Shown here: positions 23,846 through 38,100 of the stretch, piece by piece | Layout of the letters: every line of letters starts with the position of its first letter | How positions within the stretch are numbered: position 1 is the stretch's first letter | NCBI RefSeq assembly: GCF_008831285.2 | Contig: NC_045144.1 | Coordinates: 8,471,886-8,535,885 of the forward strand | Direction: 5' to 3' | Source: Nymphaea colorata | Taxonomy: Eukaryota; Streptophyta; Magnoliopsida; Nymphaeales; Nymphaeaceae | Length of the DNA: 64,000 nt | Position numbers and translations under genes: made by a program | Notes under the pieces: generated by a model | The model's input: the letters and a program-made list of their open reading frames with translations, nothing else | Told to the model about the DNA's origin: nothing | The model's database searches: none

Positions 23846-26800
23846 TGTGTATTTTCCTTCTCGCTTTGTCTGTGTGTGTGTACACTCTGTGCCTCACCTG
23901 AAAATATACCACATGCACAGTGCACACCCTTGTTGCACTTTTTTCAAAAATCAATGCACCCACACCCATGGGAAGTAAGTAGGTTATTTTGAATTTGATA
24001 GAAACGAGTGAAGGAAACATAGATCCCTTAATTAACCATTTCAGTATCTTAGTGGGTGAATCCGTGGAATTATGTGATACAAATGACTTTTTTCCTTGAT
24101 TTTGTCGAAAGGAAATAATGATTTAAGTGTTACCATGAATTATGATGACATCAACTTTGAGACTTCAAGTATGTAATTAAGGCTTCAAAAACCCAAAACA
24201 CATTTTCAACATATAAAATAAAAAATCTAGGTAGGCCGTTTCAATCTTTTAAATCCTATTATCAGATTATGTTACGATGTTTTATGAATAGTGTATGAAA
24301 ATCAACCAATCATTCATTATCCATATCTGATATTACACAGCTTCGAGTAAATGATAAATCACATATTATGCTGTTCAAGGCTTCATGCTTCATCACAGTG
24401 GCTTAAATATGCAATGCCCTAATCATTGTAAGTTGTATATTGTACTATATAGAAACAGGTGTCACTTAATTATAGTTATTTGTTAATTAATAGTTACTTA
24501 ATTGTAGTTAGTTGTTACTCTGCAATTTGTTTTTAAATTTTCACTCCTGGTAAAAAAAACACCATCAAAACTTATGACCGCACCCAAACAAGCTGCCAAT
24601 CCAACTACTTACCCACAAGTCAGAGGTCAACTGATCTGAGTCTGATCGATAGGTCTGCCAAATATGTTTCGTATGTGTTCTTGGATGAAACAAGTGTCAA
24701 TTCGGATTTTTGGATTTCCAAATTGAACAACAAAAGAATAATCAGCATACCAAAGCTTCATGAACGGACCTACTAAAAATTACTGAAAATAAGGAAAAGA
24801 ACATACCCCAAAAGACTCCCATATCATCAATTTCAACTGGTAGATGGATGTGAATCCCGAGACTTTAAAATTCATTGACCCACCATTTGAGGCCCTCCGA
24901 GAGCGTTTCGAGGTACGTCGATCACGTTCAAAGATGGCACCTGATGCTGCCAAAATTGATTTTGGAGGTTCTTTGCCACGAACAAAATGAACACAGATGT
25001 CCTCGTTGCAATAATTAAGCTTCTGCATCAACTCACAGCTTTCTCTTTCACCAATACAATCTTCACATACCTGAGATGCCAAGTCAAACAGTAAGTAAAT
25101 AGAAAAAGAATATTAGTATCAATAAGTACTCATTCACCATTCCTTAATCTTGTCTGCACAGGTCCTGGTAAAGCCCCTTACCTCAGGTACTGTCCTAATA
25201 ATGGGTTTTAGTGGTTCAACTTCAGAACTGGGTTGCTCGTTTGAAGCATCCATCTGCACACCAAATGCATTCGTCTGACTAGAGCCAACAACCAAATCCA
25301 CCTCCGCAATGATACCTCTATCTTCTGGAACTAGCCACTCTTCACACAGCAGACGCCAATCACTTTCGGCAATCGCCACCAAACCATCTGTCTGAAGTAA
25401 AAGGAAAGAACAGGTTTACTAACCAAGTTGAGACCTTGGATGACTTACATAAGAAGTAAAGCAAAATAAATCCATTTTATGTAAACCATAAGAATAGCTC
25501 GCAAACACATCTATGCAGTTGCAATTTGCAAACCATTGCAGATGATGTTCTGCAGAATAATAGATGCACAGGATGTTTCAGTCTATCAAAGTCATAAAAG
25601 ACAGTCAAAATATAATGGAGATAATTTGATATCTTCCAATTTGACCCTTTTACAAATTCAGATGTAAATCTCAACACAGATGCTTTAGTAATTATTCTCC
25701 ATGCCTAAGGCTGCATTATCCTCTAATCAGACAATATCATTTTTTGCATAAGCATTTCGTGCAACCTTCAGATCGAGAAAAAGATGAGGAATTACGAGAA
25801 AATCTGATTGGCAGTCCCTAACAATCTTTTTATATGGAGCATCCACACATAAGGTTCTTTCACATTTACGTACAAACTGCTAAATGTTCTTCAAATGTGG
25901 AAAAGTGTCGTAAAAGACTCCTGCAAATTTGCATAGAACTGCCAAGGAACCAATCCCATGTTTGTAGATCCAAAGGAGCCCAATTTGAGTGATATACTAG
26001 CTTGACAAAGTTGAATTGGCTTATACAGAATGCAAAATGTTTATACACGTAGACAGAAAGCTTAGGTAACATAGACTCATTAAGAAGGTCAAGGCACCCA
26101 AGTCACACCTGCACCAGACAGTGGGTGAGCACAGGTGTGTTCCAACTTCCAACTCACTCACAGTCAATCTCACCTATATGAATGAGTCCAAGACTCCAAA
26201 TCAGGGAGATATCTGGGCTCAAATTTAAGTCAAAGATGCAGCCAAATGAATCAATAAGCATGCCCATTAGCTCATTCGCATAATAGTTCCATATGCTGAC
26301 AGAGTTGTAAATTTTGCTTCATTCAGATTAGAAACTTTGATAGCATAGTTCTCTAATTTGGGTTTTTCTATTAATTGATTGTTCTATGTCGGTTAATTGC
26401 ATCATCACAAATGTTATTCTCCGAATTTTATTAATGAAATTCTGAATTTTTTATCAAAGAAATATCAAAAAACTTAAAACTATATAAAATAAATAAAATA
26501 TATATATATAAAATAAATAATAGAAATGTTATATGAATTCTTTGTTACTTTTCTTACAAAAAAACAATAAAGATTCAAAACAATTACTTAAATGTTAAAA
26601 GAAACACAAATTTTATTTTTAAAAACTTATTCTGCACACAAGCATTTTTCTTTTCCTGTTTCCTGCTTTCAGGGAATGACTCGACCAGGGATAAAAGTAT
26701 CTTCTTCAGAGTCTGCCTAAATGGTCAAACATTGTGCCTACAGCTGGGTGGCATCCTTTTCAACAAGACTAACAGTACCTAAGCAGATTAACATATGGTA

Positions 26801-29122
26801 GTTTACTTAGACACCAATGAAAGCACCTTCAATTCTCCCCAATCTCCTTCGGTTTCTGCTATTATTTTTTCTTTCTTCTATATATATTATATACTATTAT
26901 TAATTATAGCTATTATTATACATCATGTTTCTGTTATAACAGTCGTCGACTATATGTATATTTTTTTTATTTATTTATTTATCCACGGATTTCTTAGCCC
27001 ATATTTATCCACCGTCCGTGGCCATTTGCCAATTTCGTCATTTCCTGGCCAAGTTTTTGGAATGTGTACTGATGGGTATGAGGCATTCAAATCTATATGC
27101 ATCAAACAAAATCGTTGTACAACAGATGGTTTATATTGAAACTTTTGAAATTTTGTACTGATGCATATTAGGTATTCAAATGTATATGATCAAACAAAAT
27201 GGTTTATATTGATTCAAAAATGAGGGTCCATTAAATTACATCCACGCATGAGATGTTGAAACATTTATTTTCAGGCATATACATTTGGGTAATTCAACAT
27301 TTTTTATGATGTCAGATTTTTAAAAATGGCCAGCACTAGCAGTGCACAATGGACAACCCTCCATGTGTGTGTGTGTGTGTGAATCTCACTTCTTTCCTTA
27401 CCAAATTCAATGAGAAAAAAAAAACAGAAAGCTATAATTGGTGTCAGTCAGGACTCAATGTCCCTACTTATATATATATATATATATATATATCAGAAAA
27501 TTGAATGATTGAATGGTGACTGGATTTTCAGAGTTATCCAGGCATCTAATAAGATCATTCAATCCAACGTGATGGATGGTTAACAGAAAAATAAGGGGAA
27601 AAAGGTGATCGGTATTATGATCATCGAGTATTAGTTCACACATGTTCTCCTTGTTTTTCTCTCAACCATCTATTTGATGAACAGCCCTGATTAGATGACT
27701 GTGTGGGAGGTACCCACATCGACGTGCCTGGACATGAATACGAACATGGGTGCAGGCCTGGACACGACATTGGCACTCCAAACACCAAATTCAGCAATTT
27801 AGGGACTCAAGTCAATTTAACCTTATGTCACATAGGTACGGGTACTAATACGGGTACGGGGAAGAAGGTATGCAAACGGCGTTTTCGTCAATCTTGGTAC
27901 TGCGGTACGGCGATAATTATATATTTCTAATTCTAAAAAACAAAATTGATATCATCACATCATTAAGACAATGTTTCTTTCATGGTTCCTACATATAATC
28001 TCATAAAAAAACATAAACAGACCAAGACAATGTTTTCTTTGTGGTTTGGATCGGTTCCGACCAGAACCGATCCAATCATACCCAGTCCCGGAACGGGCAC
28101 GCCGGTACGGGTATGTGGGCACCCCCACGTACCACTGTGACTTAGATTTAACCATGTTCAAATTGTCCAGTTTTTCGAATTTTTATAATTTGTCTACATA
28201 CACAGGGGAAGACAGGGACACCTCCATGCTTATCTGCATTCTGTCTTCTTGTACTTATGTATTTTTTGTTCCTTCTTGTTGTATGTACATTATTCACGTA
28301 GTCTGACTTTCTCAAAGTGATATATACATATCCATGAAACTGTTTTGTCCTGTATAAGCCTCTTTTAAGGGCCATCACCTAAACCTTGTTCAATGCTTTT
28401 GACTACACAGCATTCCGCACAATCCCAGACCTGCACATCTAGCAGAACCATATGGACTTCCGATGCAAACTGCAAGGAGCATTGGCCTCCCTTGACCATT
28501 TCATTAATCAAAAGACTGGAGCTGTACACAAAATTACAGAATCAGCTGAGGCAAAATTACACTCCAAATAAACAAAATGGGTGTACAAGACACTATACAG
28601 CAGAAAACCATCAAATGTAAGCTCCAGCAGGGGAAACAAGCAACAGCTCCTTGCATCGGAAGAATAATCTTTTCCAAAATCTGGGGAGGAATGTTATCAT
28701 CATCTATTTTGAGTCTCCAAGCCCTCTTCAAAATGTTAGGGAAGGATCTGAGGACCATAGTCCTTCCTTCAAGGGATCTTCAGTAAAGGGATTTCCATTT
28801 CGCATTGTCAGAGAAATCCCTCTATGAATATAGGAACCATCTATATTGGAAAAACATTGGGAGAGGGCAACCATCTCTGGAAGAGGAGGTCCTCCCCATT
28901 CAACAAGTGAGGGATATGAAATCTATCATGCTTCTGAACACTCCCTCTTCCATGACATCTATCATGCTTCTCCCATTTCTTTCAATGAGATTCATAACTC
29001 AAGCAAAAGGAAGACAAAGTTGATCTTTTTAGAGTTTGACCAAGCCTGGATAGTCAAAATTGCATCTAGGCAGCCTCCTTTTATACTAGGCTATCGTACC
29101 TAGGTGGCATAGGTAGGCCTAG

Positions 29123-29181
<59 letters not shown>

Positions 29182-29698
29182 ACATCACACGCATATATAT
29201 ACAAGATTGATATATATCATAGATACATCCATTTAGTATGTTTTGACTCTTCAATCTTAATTATTGTGCTCAACACATGTCTAATTTTATCTGATTATGT
29301 GAATCACCATCTTGACACCACTTTATTCATTTTTTTTATCGGCCTACACATGCCACCACACAGTCCCTTTTCAAAATCCATTTCCTATTTTACTAGATAG
29401 GACCATGCTCCCTATAACAAGACCCCCAAAGCTTCATACTAAAGGAAGCCAATGTCATGACTTTTCACTCTTAGATCAGTCTTCAGACAGTATTTTTGGT
29501 TAGCCTTTTTTAGTATTTTGTTATCCATCTTTGTGTATTTTCTTTTATTTGTATTCGTTTATTTTTTATTTCTTTTTCAGCTGGAAGCTCAGCTGTTTGA
29601 GCTGTTGGGATACCAAACAGCTAGTTTTGTAGCTGTTGGGACCCCAAAAGTAGTTCTTGTTTCTATTAATAAGAGATATCTGTGGAGCTAATAGTAAA

Positions 29699-29749
<51 letters not shown>

Positions 29750-31895
29750 ACATACAGACAAATATGATCTACATATAGGTAGAACTCCAAATTCTTCAAC
29801 ACATGCCAAAAGAAACAACAGGAAAAAGCATTAGACCTATTATCTTTTTTTTATTATCTCCAAAGATTTCCAAGCAATTGAAAATGGGATAAAGATTTTG
29901 TCATCACTACCAAAGCCCATGAAAAGAACTGATCAAGTGCGTAGATAACTTTTATAGGGTTCTCGAACTTGCACATGTTTCAGACTAACGACTTAGTATA
30001 TCATGACAATCAAGTGTGCAGAATAGATGCTATATGATCGTATTTTCCTTTTCAGACACAAATAAGTGTTCAATGCAGCATAAGGACATCTGCTAGTCGA
30101 GCACTAACAACAGTCAAGTTACAAGGAAAGGTTCAAGTCTGGGTAAAGGTCACACTGACCATTACATCCAAAGCTAATCCCAAGAAAATATAGAAATATA
30201 AGAACAATAACTAAAAAGATTGTTCCACATAAAATTTCATTCCACTTTCCATATGCACCTCAGCCCCATATCCTAATATTGTAATATTTCATTTTGTGAT
30301 GGCCTCACTTCTCATCATAAGTTATAGAACAAAATTAAGGACTTTACCGAATTTGATTTAAGAACGAAACACGATATAAACAAGCAAATTTCAGCAAGAT
30401 GTACATTGGATGCATATGAGAAAAAGGAAAACCACATGATCAGGTATAATTAAAAGTATACATACATCAACACATGAAAAATTTGCATGTTACCCACTAT
30501 GACTAAAAGGATAACCTACACTTGAGATCTTCTGGACTAGCTCACCCCGTCTTTGAATCAGATCAAAAGGCCTCAGGAGCAATCGCGAGTGCTGAACATT
30601 TGAAGAGAAAAAGTAAGAACTTTCAGCCATACCATGATGATGACAAATTGCAGATTCAGTTGCACCACGGAGTAAAAAAAAAAAAAAAAGCGAAAATGAG
30701 CATGTACAATAGTTTTTGTTCCTCTAGCTCTTGGTTCACTACAATTCACTTTGTTATGACTTCTTTTTGACAACTGGGCCTAGGCAAAAAAGTCCACCAA
30801 AATTTTCTTTTTTTAATTTTTTTCTATAGTTATATTAATATGTCAAAATTCTTTTATTAACTATTACTAATATTTGGAATGTGGAGAGTAGCAATATAAC
30901 AAGCATAATCAACTTAGACAATCAAAAATTAATTGTTGACTTCATAGAAAATAGAAAACCATTAGGAGAAGTTTAACATTACTCATTAAATGTAATCTAT
31001 TACAAGAAACAAAAAAACAAACTAAATCTAATCTCCATAAGAAGGAATATAAATCCTCAAGAATGCTTTAATCCATCTGTACTTAACGAATTCACAATAT
31101 GATGAAAAAGACTAACAGTACATAATAGTATACATACAAGTACATAACAGTAACAATACATATAAGTACATAACTATACAAACATATATATATATATATA
31201 AGGCATCACAATACTACATATTGTATAACATGCTAACAGCATATGCATGTAACAGGTGGATGCAATACTAAATAACAGGCATAAGTATAACAGACTGTAC
31301 ATAACAGTATATACATATATTAGGTATTACAATACATATAACATGAATACCAAATTGTAGTACAATACATATAATAGGTATAACAGCATGTATTATATAT
31401 AACAAAACAGAATAACAGTACATAACAGGTATAACAGCAGGTATTACAACAGCATTATAAGAAATTAACAAGACATATAACAGGTATTACAATACATGTA
31501 ACAAGTATAACAGCCGGTAATATAACAAAACAGACTATCAGTCCATAATAGTATATACTATAAGTTTATAGATATAAGTTCATAACAGGTATAACAAACT
31601 AACAACACATATATGATATAACTATATGATATAAGTACGTAACATAACAATACTAATGTATACATATATATAACAGGTATGAGGTATCACAATAATATAT
31701 AACAGACTAAGCGACTAATAGTATACACAAATAACAGTATATATATAACAGCATAATCAACATAACAATACACAAAAAAACGTAATCAATACAAAATAAA
31801 GTTCATAACAGTATATACTCAATTAAGAAATTTTAATTGAAAGGAGAAGTGACTTTTCACTTTCCCATGGACTAGGCATGCTGGCACCTAGGCTA

Positions 31896-31939
<44 letters not shown>

Positions 31940-32117
31940 AGAGAGAAAGGAATCCAGTTCCTCACAGGTGATCCGGGCCCTCATGCAATGCATCAGGGCA
32001 CCTGTGTGATAACAAGCATTGGGCTGTTGTTAGTGAAGAGAATCCACACTGCTCGTGGGCATCCACCTTCATTATATATACATACATATATAGAGAAAGA
32101 GAAAGAGAGGAGCTGAA

Positions 32118-32152
<35 letters not shown>

Positions 32153-35100
32153 ACAGACATGGAGACCAACATTTCTCACGGATGTTGTGTGCGCCGTCCG
32201 ATTTCAATTTATCGCCTGTCATTTCCTGCACCAGCAGAGTAGCATCCCTCTAACTGGTCAACTAGTAAGTTCTTTGATCGTCACTCCACATCTCAATCTC
32301 TCTCTCTTGGTTTTGACCTAGGTCAGTGATGGTTGAGGGGGCTGTGGTGGAGCAGTCCCATTGCAAGTAGTTGATGCCCGAAGAGATTTGGTGGAGGATA
32401 TGTTTTTATCTGCGCATGTTGGATAATTTTGGGTTTAATGCTTTTTTCATGCTGAAGGGGCAAGTCGTTGATGGCTGAGGGGGCTGCGGTGGAGCATCTC
32501 CAATGCTTGTGGCCCCAAATTCAGAAGGGAGCAGATTTACCGAGATTGATGATTTAACGTTTTCAGTCGAATTTGGGGCTTGCAAAGAGTTGCTTCCAGT
32601 TTTGCACTTCTAGTTGCTTCTTTCTTTGATGTTCTTACCATTGTCACAAAAGACGTGGACGGGTATAATACGGCGAAGCCGAAAATCTCCGGAATAAAAC
32701 GGGAAAAAGACAGCAAATTTTTAAAAAATAAATAAATAATCCTGATAATTATATAAAAAGAAAGTAAATGAGAAATTAAAAGAAACATTGAAAAATGACT
32801 AGATAAGCAACACATTAAAATTAGATAATGAAATGACAAATACATAACTAACAAAAGTTTTTTGCCTTCATGGCTTTACAACACAAATGAAGTCATTTCA
32901 GTTGGAAAGTGAAAAAAACGTTTGAAGGAAGAAGTTCTCACCTCACTCGAAGAAGAAGACTAAGCCCTGCCCTGTTACACCTCTCTGTCTCGAAGACTCG
33001 AACGTTCGAAGCCTCAAGGCCCTCAACAAGTTTTCGATTTGAAGTTAACCCTAAGCCCTCTTTTCTTATGTTAAAATACTTTTTTGCCACTAAAAGGTCG
33101 AACAAGTTTAAAAAAAGCCAACATCTTAAAAAATATTACAAGCTATGCCATTTTGCACTCGCACGTTAAAAGAAAATGCAAAACATCGTTTTATGTGCGT
33201 TTTATACGCGTTTTATACGCGTTTTTTAAATTTTGCCATTTTTTTCAAAAAAACGCGTCTTTTTGCCGTTTTTCTCGTCTGGAACTTTTTTGACGTTAAA
33301 TACGCGTTTTTTTTAATATAACGCCGTTTTTTGTGACAATGGATTAAAGGCACTTCTTACACCACAATTTGTTTCTTATTGGTAACTAGTAGCATTAATT
33401 ATGTAAATTAGTTTTTCCACTTGCAAAAAAGCTCCTGCTTGCCTAATTCCTGCTTTTGTACGGAGAGAATATGGCTGCCGTTTCAGTTGCTTTCCATGTC
33501 CATGAGTGGAGACCGACGTTTTCTATATATATATATAATTCGTTAAATTTTGAAATTCAAACAAAAACATCATATAATATAGTCTAAAGCTTATGTTTAA
33601 CTGTTTGAGGGTGGTGAAGAAAATTACTTATTTCAGATGTGTATGAAATTGAATACGAGTGAGTATTAGTCAGTATATGAAATATATGTATGTGAAATCC
33701 AGTGAATACGTTTGCAAAGAATACCTGTAATATGGGCAGAACTTGAGCAGGTTTTTATAATTTTTGCAATACTTTGCACACAATTAAAGACATAACAGCA
33801 AAAACATAAAATAGAAAACCACAGACATATAAAGGGAAACATAAACTGTAAAATGAACTAAAATGCTCTGGCTCTCGCCATTCTCTGCCCTGGCAGTCAG
33901 CCCCATCCCCTTGCTGATCCCTTGCAGCAGCACAGGCCTACCCACTGACCCACTCTCTCCTTGCTATTGCCACTGCTGCGCTATGGTCCTGATGTGCTAC
34001 CTCAGATTTCTTGGCTTTTTTTTGCACCTGAGGCCCTGATCAACCAACATTCATACAGATGGAGTCGCGAATGCGATTATGATACCAGCAATGCCACTCC
34101 TGTTGCAAGTTGCAGCTGTTAACCTCCCCCATGATACCAGCGATGCCACACCCATCGCAGGTTGCAGCTGTTAACATCTCTTTCTCTCTCTCTCTGAGTG
34201 TGTGTGTGAAAAGAGAACAAAGAGCCTGTTGGAAATGAGAGCTCACATCCCTCCTTAGGCGAAGGGGAAAAAGGGCTCCTACTTTTGTTTGCAGAAAGAA
34301 CGTGTCTGATTCTTCTAGTTGCTGGCCAGCCAGAAATGAGAATTCAAAAGAATTGATTCCCTCTCTTGTAGGTTGTTGCTGGCTAAATCACACAGACTCT
34401 TTTATTTTACTGCCGCAACCGAGTCGTGTCGAGCCGGGTGCGCACCAGACATGGGTGCGGCTCCGACTCGTACCCGAGCCCAGTCAACGCAAGTCAGATG
34501 CGGTCAGCCGCACCAGACTATATTTGTTCATTTCTGACACGCAACCAACTCGGGTCAAACTCGAGTCGCGTGCGGTCAACCCCGTCCAGTCTAAATGTGT
34601 CCCATTTTTTGGTATTACATTTTAGGATTCTATTTTAGATGCTTGTTCAGTTGTTCTTAAATCTACTACAAAAATTTCAAAGTTCAACTAACAAATATAT
34701 ATTGTCAGTTGTGTACATATGCAGCCGTGCATATATACTTTGCAACTGATATAGTGATATATTGTCATGTTATAAACTTATAATATATAATTTAAGCTTT
34801 TCTATATATGCATTATGCAGCCAACCAGCTGTGGTTAGTGTTGATCTTTTGAAGTTTTAATTTCAAATTTTCAATTTCTGCTTCTATGATTCTATCAATT
34901 TTTTATGTTCTATGTTAGACTGTTATTATGTCATATTACTAAATTACTATATATAGTATATTACATATAATATATGTTGTTTTGATATTTTCCTATCTAT
35001 ACAATTATGCAAGTATGTTATATACATTAATAACTAAATTGTACTAATAATATGTACATGCTTATTTTGTTATATATATAATCTATGTCACCCGGACTCT

Positions 35101-38100
35101 TTTATTTTACTGCCGCACTCGAGTCGCATCGAGTCGGGTGCGCACCGGACATGGGTGTGGCTCCGACTCACACCCGAGCCTACTTAGAATGTCATATTAC
35201 TAAACTACTTATATAATATATGTTGTTCCGATATTTTCCTATGCAATACAATTATTCAAGTATGTTATAATTATATACATTAATAACCATATTGTAATAA
35301 TAACATATACATGCTTATTATGTTATATATATAATAAATTAATAATAATAATAATAATAAAGTACCCTCACTGCACCGTCGCACCTAAATTTTTTGGGAT
35401 GTGCCGCACACCGTCGCACCTAAATTTTTTGGGATGTGCCGCTCCGGCACCCGCACTACTTAGGTGACATAGTATATAATAAATTAATAATAATAATAAT
35501 AACAATAAAATGCCCTCGGCGCACCGTCACACCTAAATTTTTTTGGGATGTGCCAATCTGGCACCCACACCCTGCACTCATGTGACATAGGCTGCTGGTC
35601 ATACTCATACCTCTTAGCCCCCTCCCTACCCTTTTCCTCCCCACAGTAAGATTTGCACTCCTCCTATCAATTGGATTCCTTTGTCTCTAACAAGATCATG
35701 CCATCATTGACATTTTGAATTTTCAGATAGAAAGTTCCTTTTCTAGATCAGGTCTGACTTGGACCAATCCGGCAATTACTGTGGCACACCCGTGTCTACA
35801 AAATAGCAAAGCGACAAGGGCATAAGAGCCTATATCTCTTTTTTAAAGTTACGCTCTTATCAACTTAAGGGCAAGGAAGTCAATGATTCTCTAACTTATT
35901 CTGCACAACCATCATAACTTCACAATGATGTCGGAACGTTGTGCTAGGAATTTCCCGGCAAGTTTTTCTTGGAAATCTTTTCTTAATTTTGTCTTCTTGG
36001 GAAAATCAGAGACAATTAAAAATAGACCACAGGAAATTCTTTATGAAAAGTTGAAAACATAATAAACATTCATAATTTATTTAAATTCGAAACGAAATGT
36101 AACACAAAAAGTATACACTTGAACTATATTATTATTTAGAAAACTGAATGATCATGATTTTATTGCAACACTACTTCCCGACAATACTTTGAAAATACTG
36201 CAATCTTTTGCCAATATTACTGGCAAGCTTCAAAATGTCAATCAATTATTTCACATTCTCAAATATCGGTAACATGTGTGACTATGCAACGTAGGGGATA
36301 CCATAGCGAGGTGTATCATTAACAGTTTAACTATATTTGTTCACAAAGAATAAGTAAACAACACAATAATAAATTACAAGGCTTGGCAGGGCCATTGAGT
36401 TGCATTCTTGCAAACAACTATTCTTGAAATATCAAGACTGTTACTAAGCCCAGTTTTAAAATGCATCCAAGTTAAAGCATTAAAACAATAATAACTAAAA
36501 GCAATATGACAAGGTTAGCAACCCAGATATGCAAAGTATGCTCTTTCTTTAAAAGAAAACAAAAATTGTATTAAATATTGACAAAAAAATTGTCAATATG
36601 CATCAGAAGAACAATGTGTAGACCTTTTGGCACTTGAGTGAATCCATGATGATCTCCAAGCTGCCAGGTTCTGGAGAAGATGAAGCGGTCTTTCCACTTA
36701 CTGCCAGGTAGGATCTCCATTTGCTCAGCCATGAAGAAGGAAGCATGTAATATTTGCAGCCAGGAGAAACTGTAACACCTTTTCCCAGGTATAACTGTTC
36801 ATGATTTTGCCGCTGCTTCATTTTGGCCTCCCTGCAGTACCCATAGAAAATGTATAAGCCTTACCATTGAATCCTCATAATGACTGGCCAGCACCTAGAT
36901 GGGCAAGAAACAGCAAAAAGAGGAAGACAAGGAAGAAAAGAAAGGGAAAAAGGAAAAATATAAGAATGAAGAAGTAGAGAAAGAAGAAAAAAGGAGTCAA
37001 AGGAAAAAACCTTGCTAAGACATTTTTAATTCGGACACTTACTACAGCCTAAACGAAAGTTGTGCCTATGTCCTAGGTAGCCACCTAGGCATGCTGTTGA
37101 CTACATAGATCATCAAGCTGCTTAATTATTCAAAATAATATCACTACCTAAGCTGGTTTTCAGAGAGCGCCACTTCGCTCTGCTTCAAACTGCACACAGC
37201 ACAGATTTCTGAACCGAGAGAAAAGGCAACATATCCTGAAGTGTCATCAGCTTTCACCCTCTGCGCATTTTCAAGGATGAAAAGCCAAAGACACTCAGGA
37301 ACTAAGACACGCTTTGCTCCAGGAACTTGCTCAGGCAACAGTCTCCCATGGGGACATACAAGTTGCGCTGTAGGATCAGCATCAGCAGCACAAGGGGTAT
37401 CTGCATTTTTTCTTCGCAGCCACTGTACCAACCTATCGAAAGAAAGGAAGGAGAAACGTGAAAGGCAGAATGCAGCAAAGAAAACAAAAGATTCACTAAG
37501 ACTAAAGCCAAAGCCAAGACCAAAAAATATGCAAGGAGGGATAAGTTTCAGATATCAAACAGGAAAATTTTACCAGTTCCGAGATACAAAAAATAGATCC
37601 CCTTCAACAAATTGACCATTTAGTGCTTCCGCTGCTAACTTCTGCATTCCTGCTCTTTGTTCCTTGTAACCCTCTGTTGAAACCACAGTCTTTGCCAGTT
37701 CTTTGAGGCAATCAATGCAGCAGTCACTACCAGTCAATGTCGGACCTCCTCCATACTGGACACAGAATTTAGCAACAAAAAAAAGTGATCCTCAGCAACT
37801 GGACAACATAAAAGGATCTGTGGATTGACCTCTAAAATTGAGCGCATATTACACATAGTTTGTTGAACACATGATTGATAGAGAAAATAACATATGCACT
37901 TTAGATGTTTCCATGAAACTCATTCATCAGAACTCCCCATCACTAGATGTGATGAGAACCGATACAAAGACAAGTCATGAATCAAATAAATACTGTACAA
38001 CTTAACTGTTCAGTTGTGATATAAAACTTTTAGGGTGTGTTTGATATCCTCGCATCTCAGATCCAAGGCTGATCTAAAATTCTTTTTAAGTGGGAACCAC

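Larger units (their letters stand above)
18599..24806 (-). other. UBP26 intron 11 (6.2 kb)
   Basis: Holds two hAT-type elements (19708-20030 and 20059-20407) and several TG/TA/CT microsatellites. Many short frames on both strands; none resembles a gene. Confidence 0.85.
25392..30519 (-). other. UBP26 intron 9 (5.1 kb)
   Basis: Contains a 323-bp hAT element (27823-28145), TA/TG and CT microsatellites, and an unassigned 28390-28800 block. On the minus strand this block ends in a T-rich 'tcttttgattaatgaaatgg' tail that could be a LINE 3' end (weak). No gene on either strand. Confidence 0.8.
30592..36623 (-). other. UBP26 intron 8 (6.0 kb)
   Basis: Holds a degenerate ATAACAGGTAT-like repeat field (31110-31820), TA/CA tracts, a candidate inverted-repeat element (32638-33342) and a nested pair of hAT elements (34383-35590). 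No coding region seen. Confidence 0.85.

Noticed and set aside
28393-28800. Exon-like frames on both strands in UBP26 intron 9.
   Set aside because: Possibly a LINE 3' end on the minus strand, but no LINE domain is visible; too weak to call.
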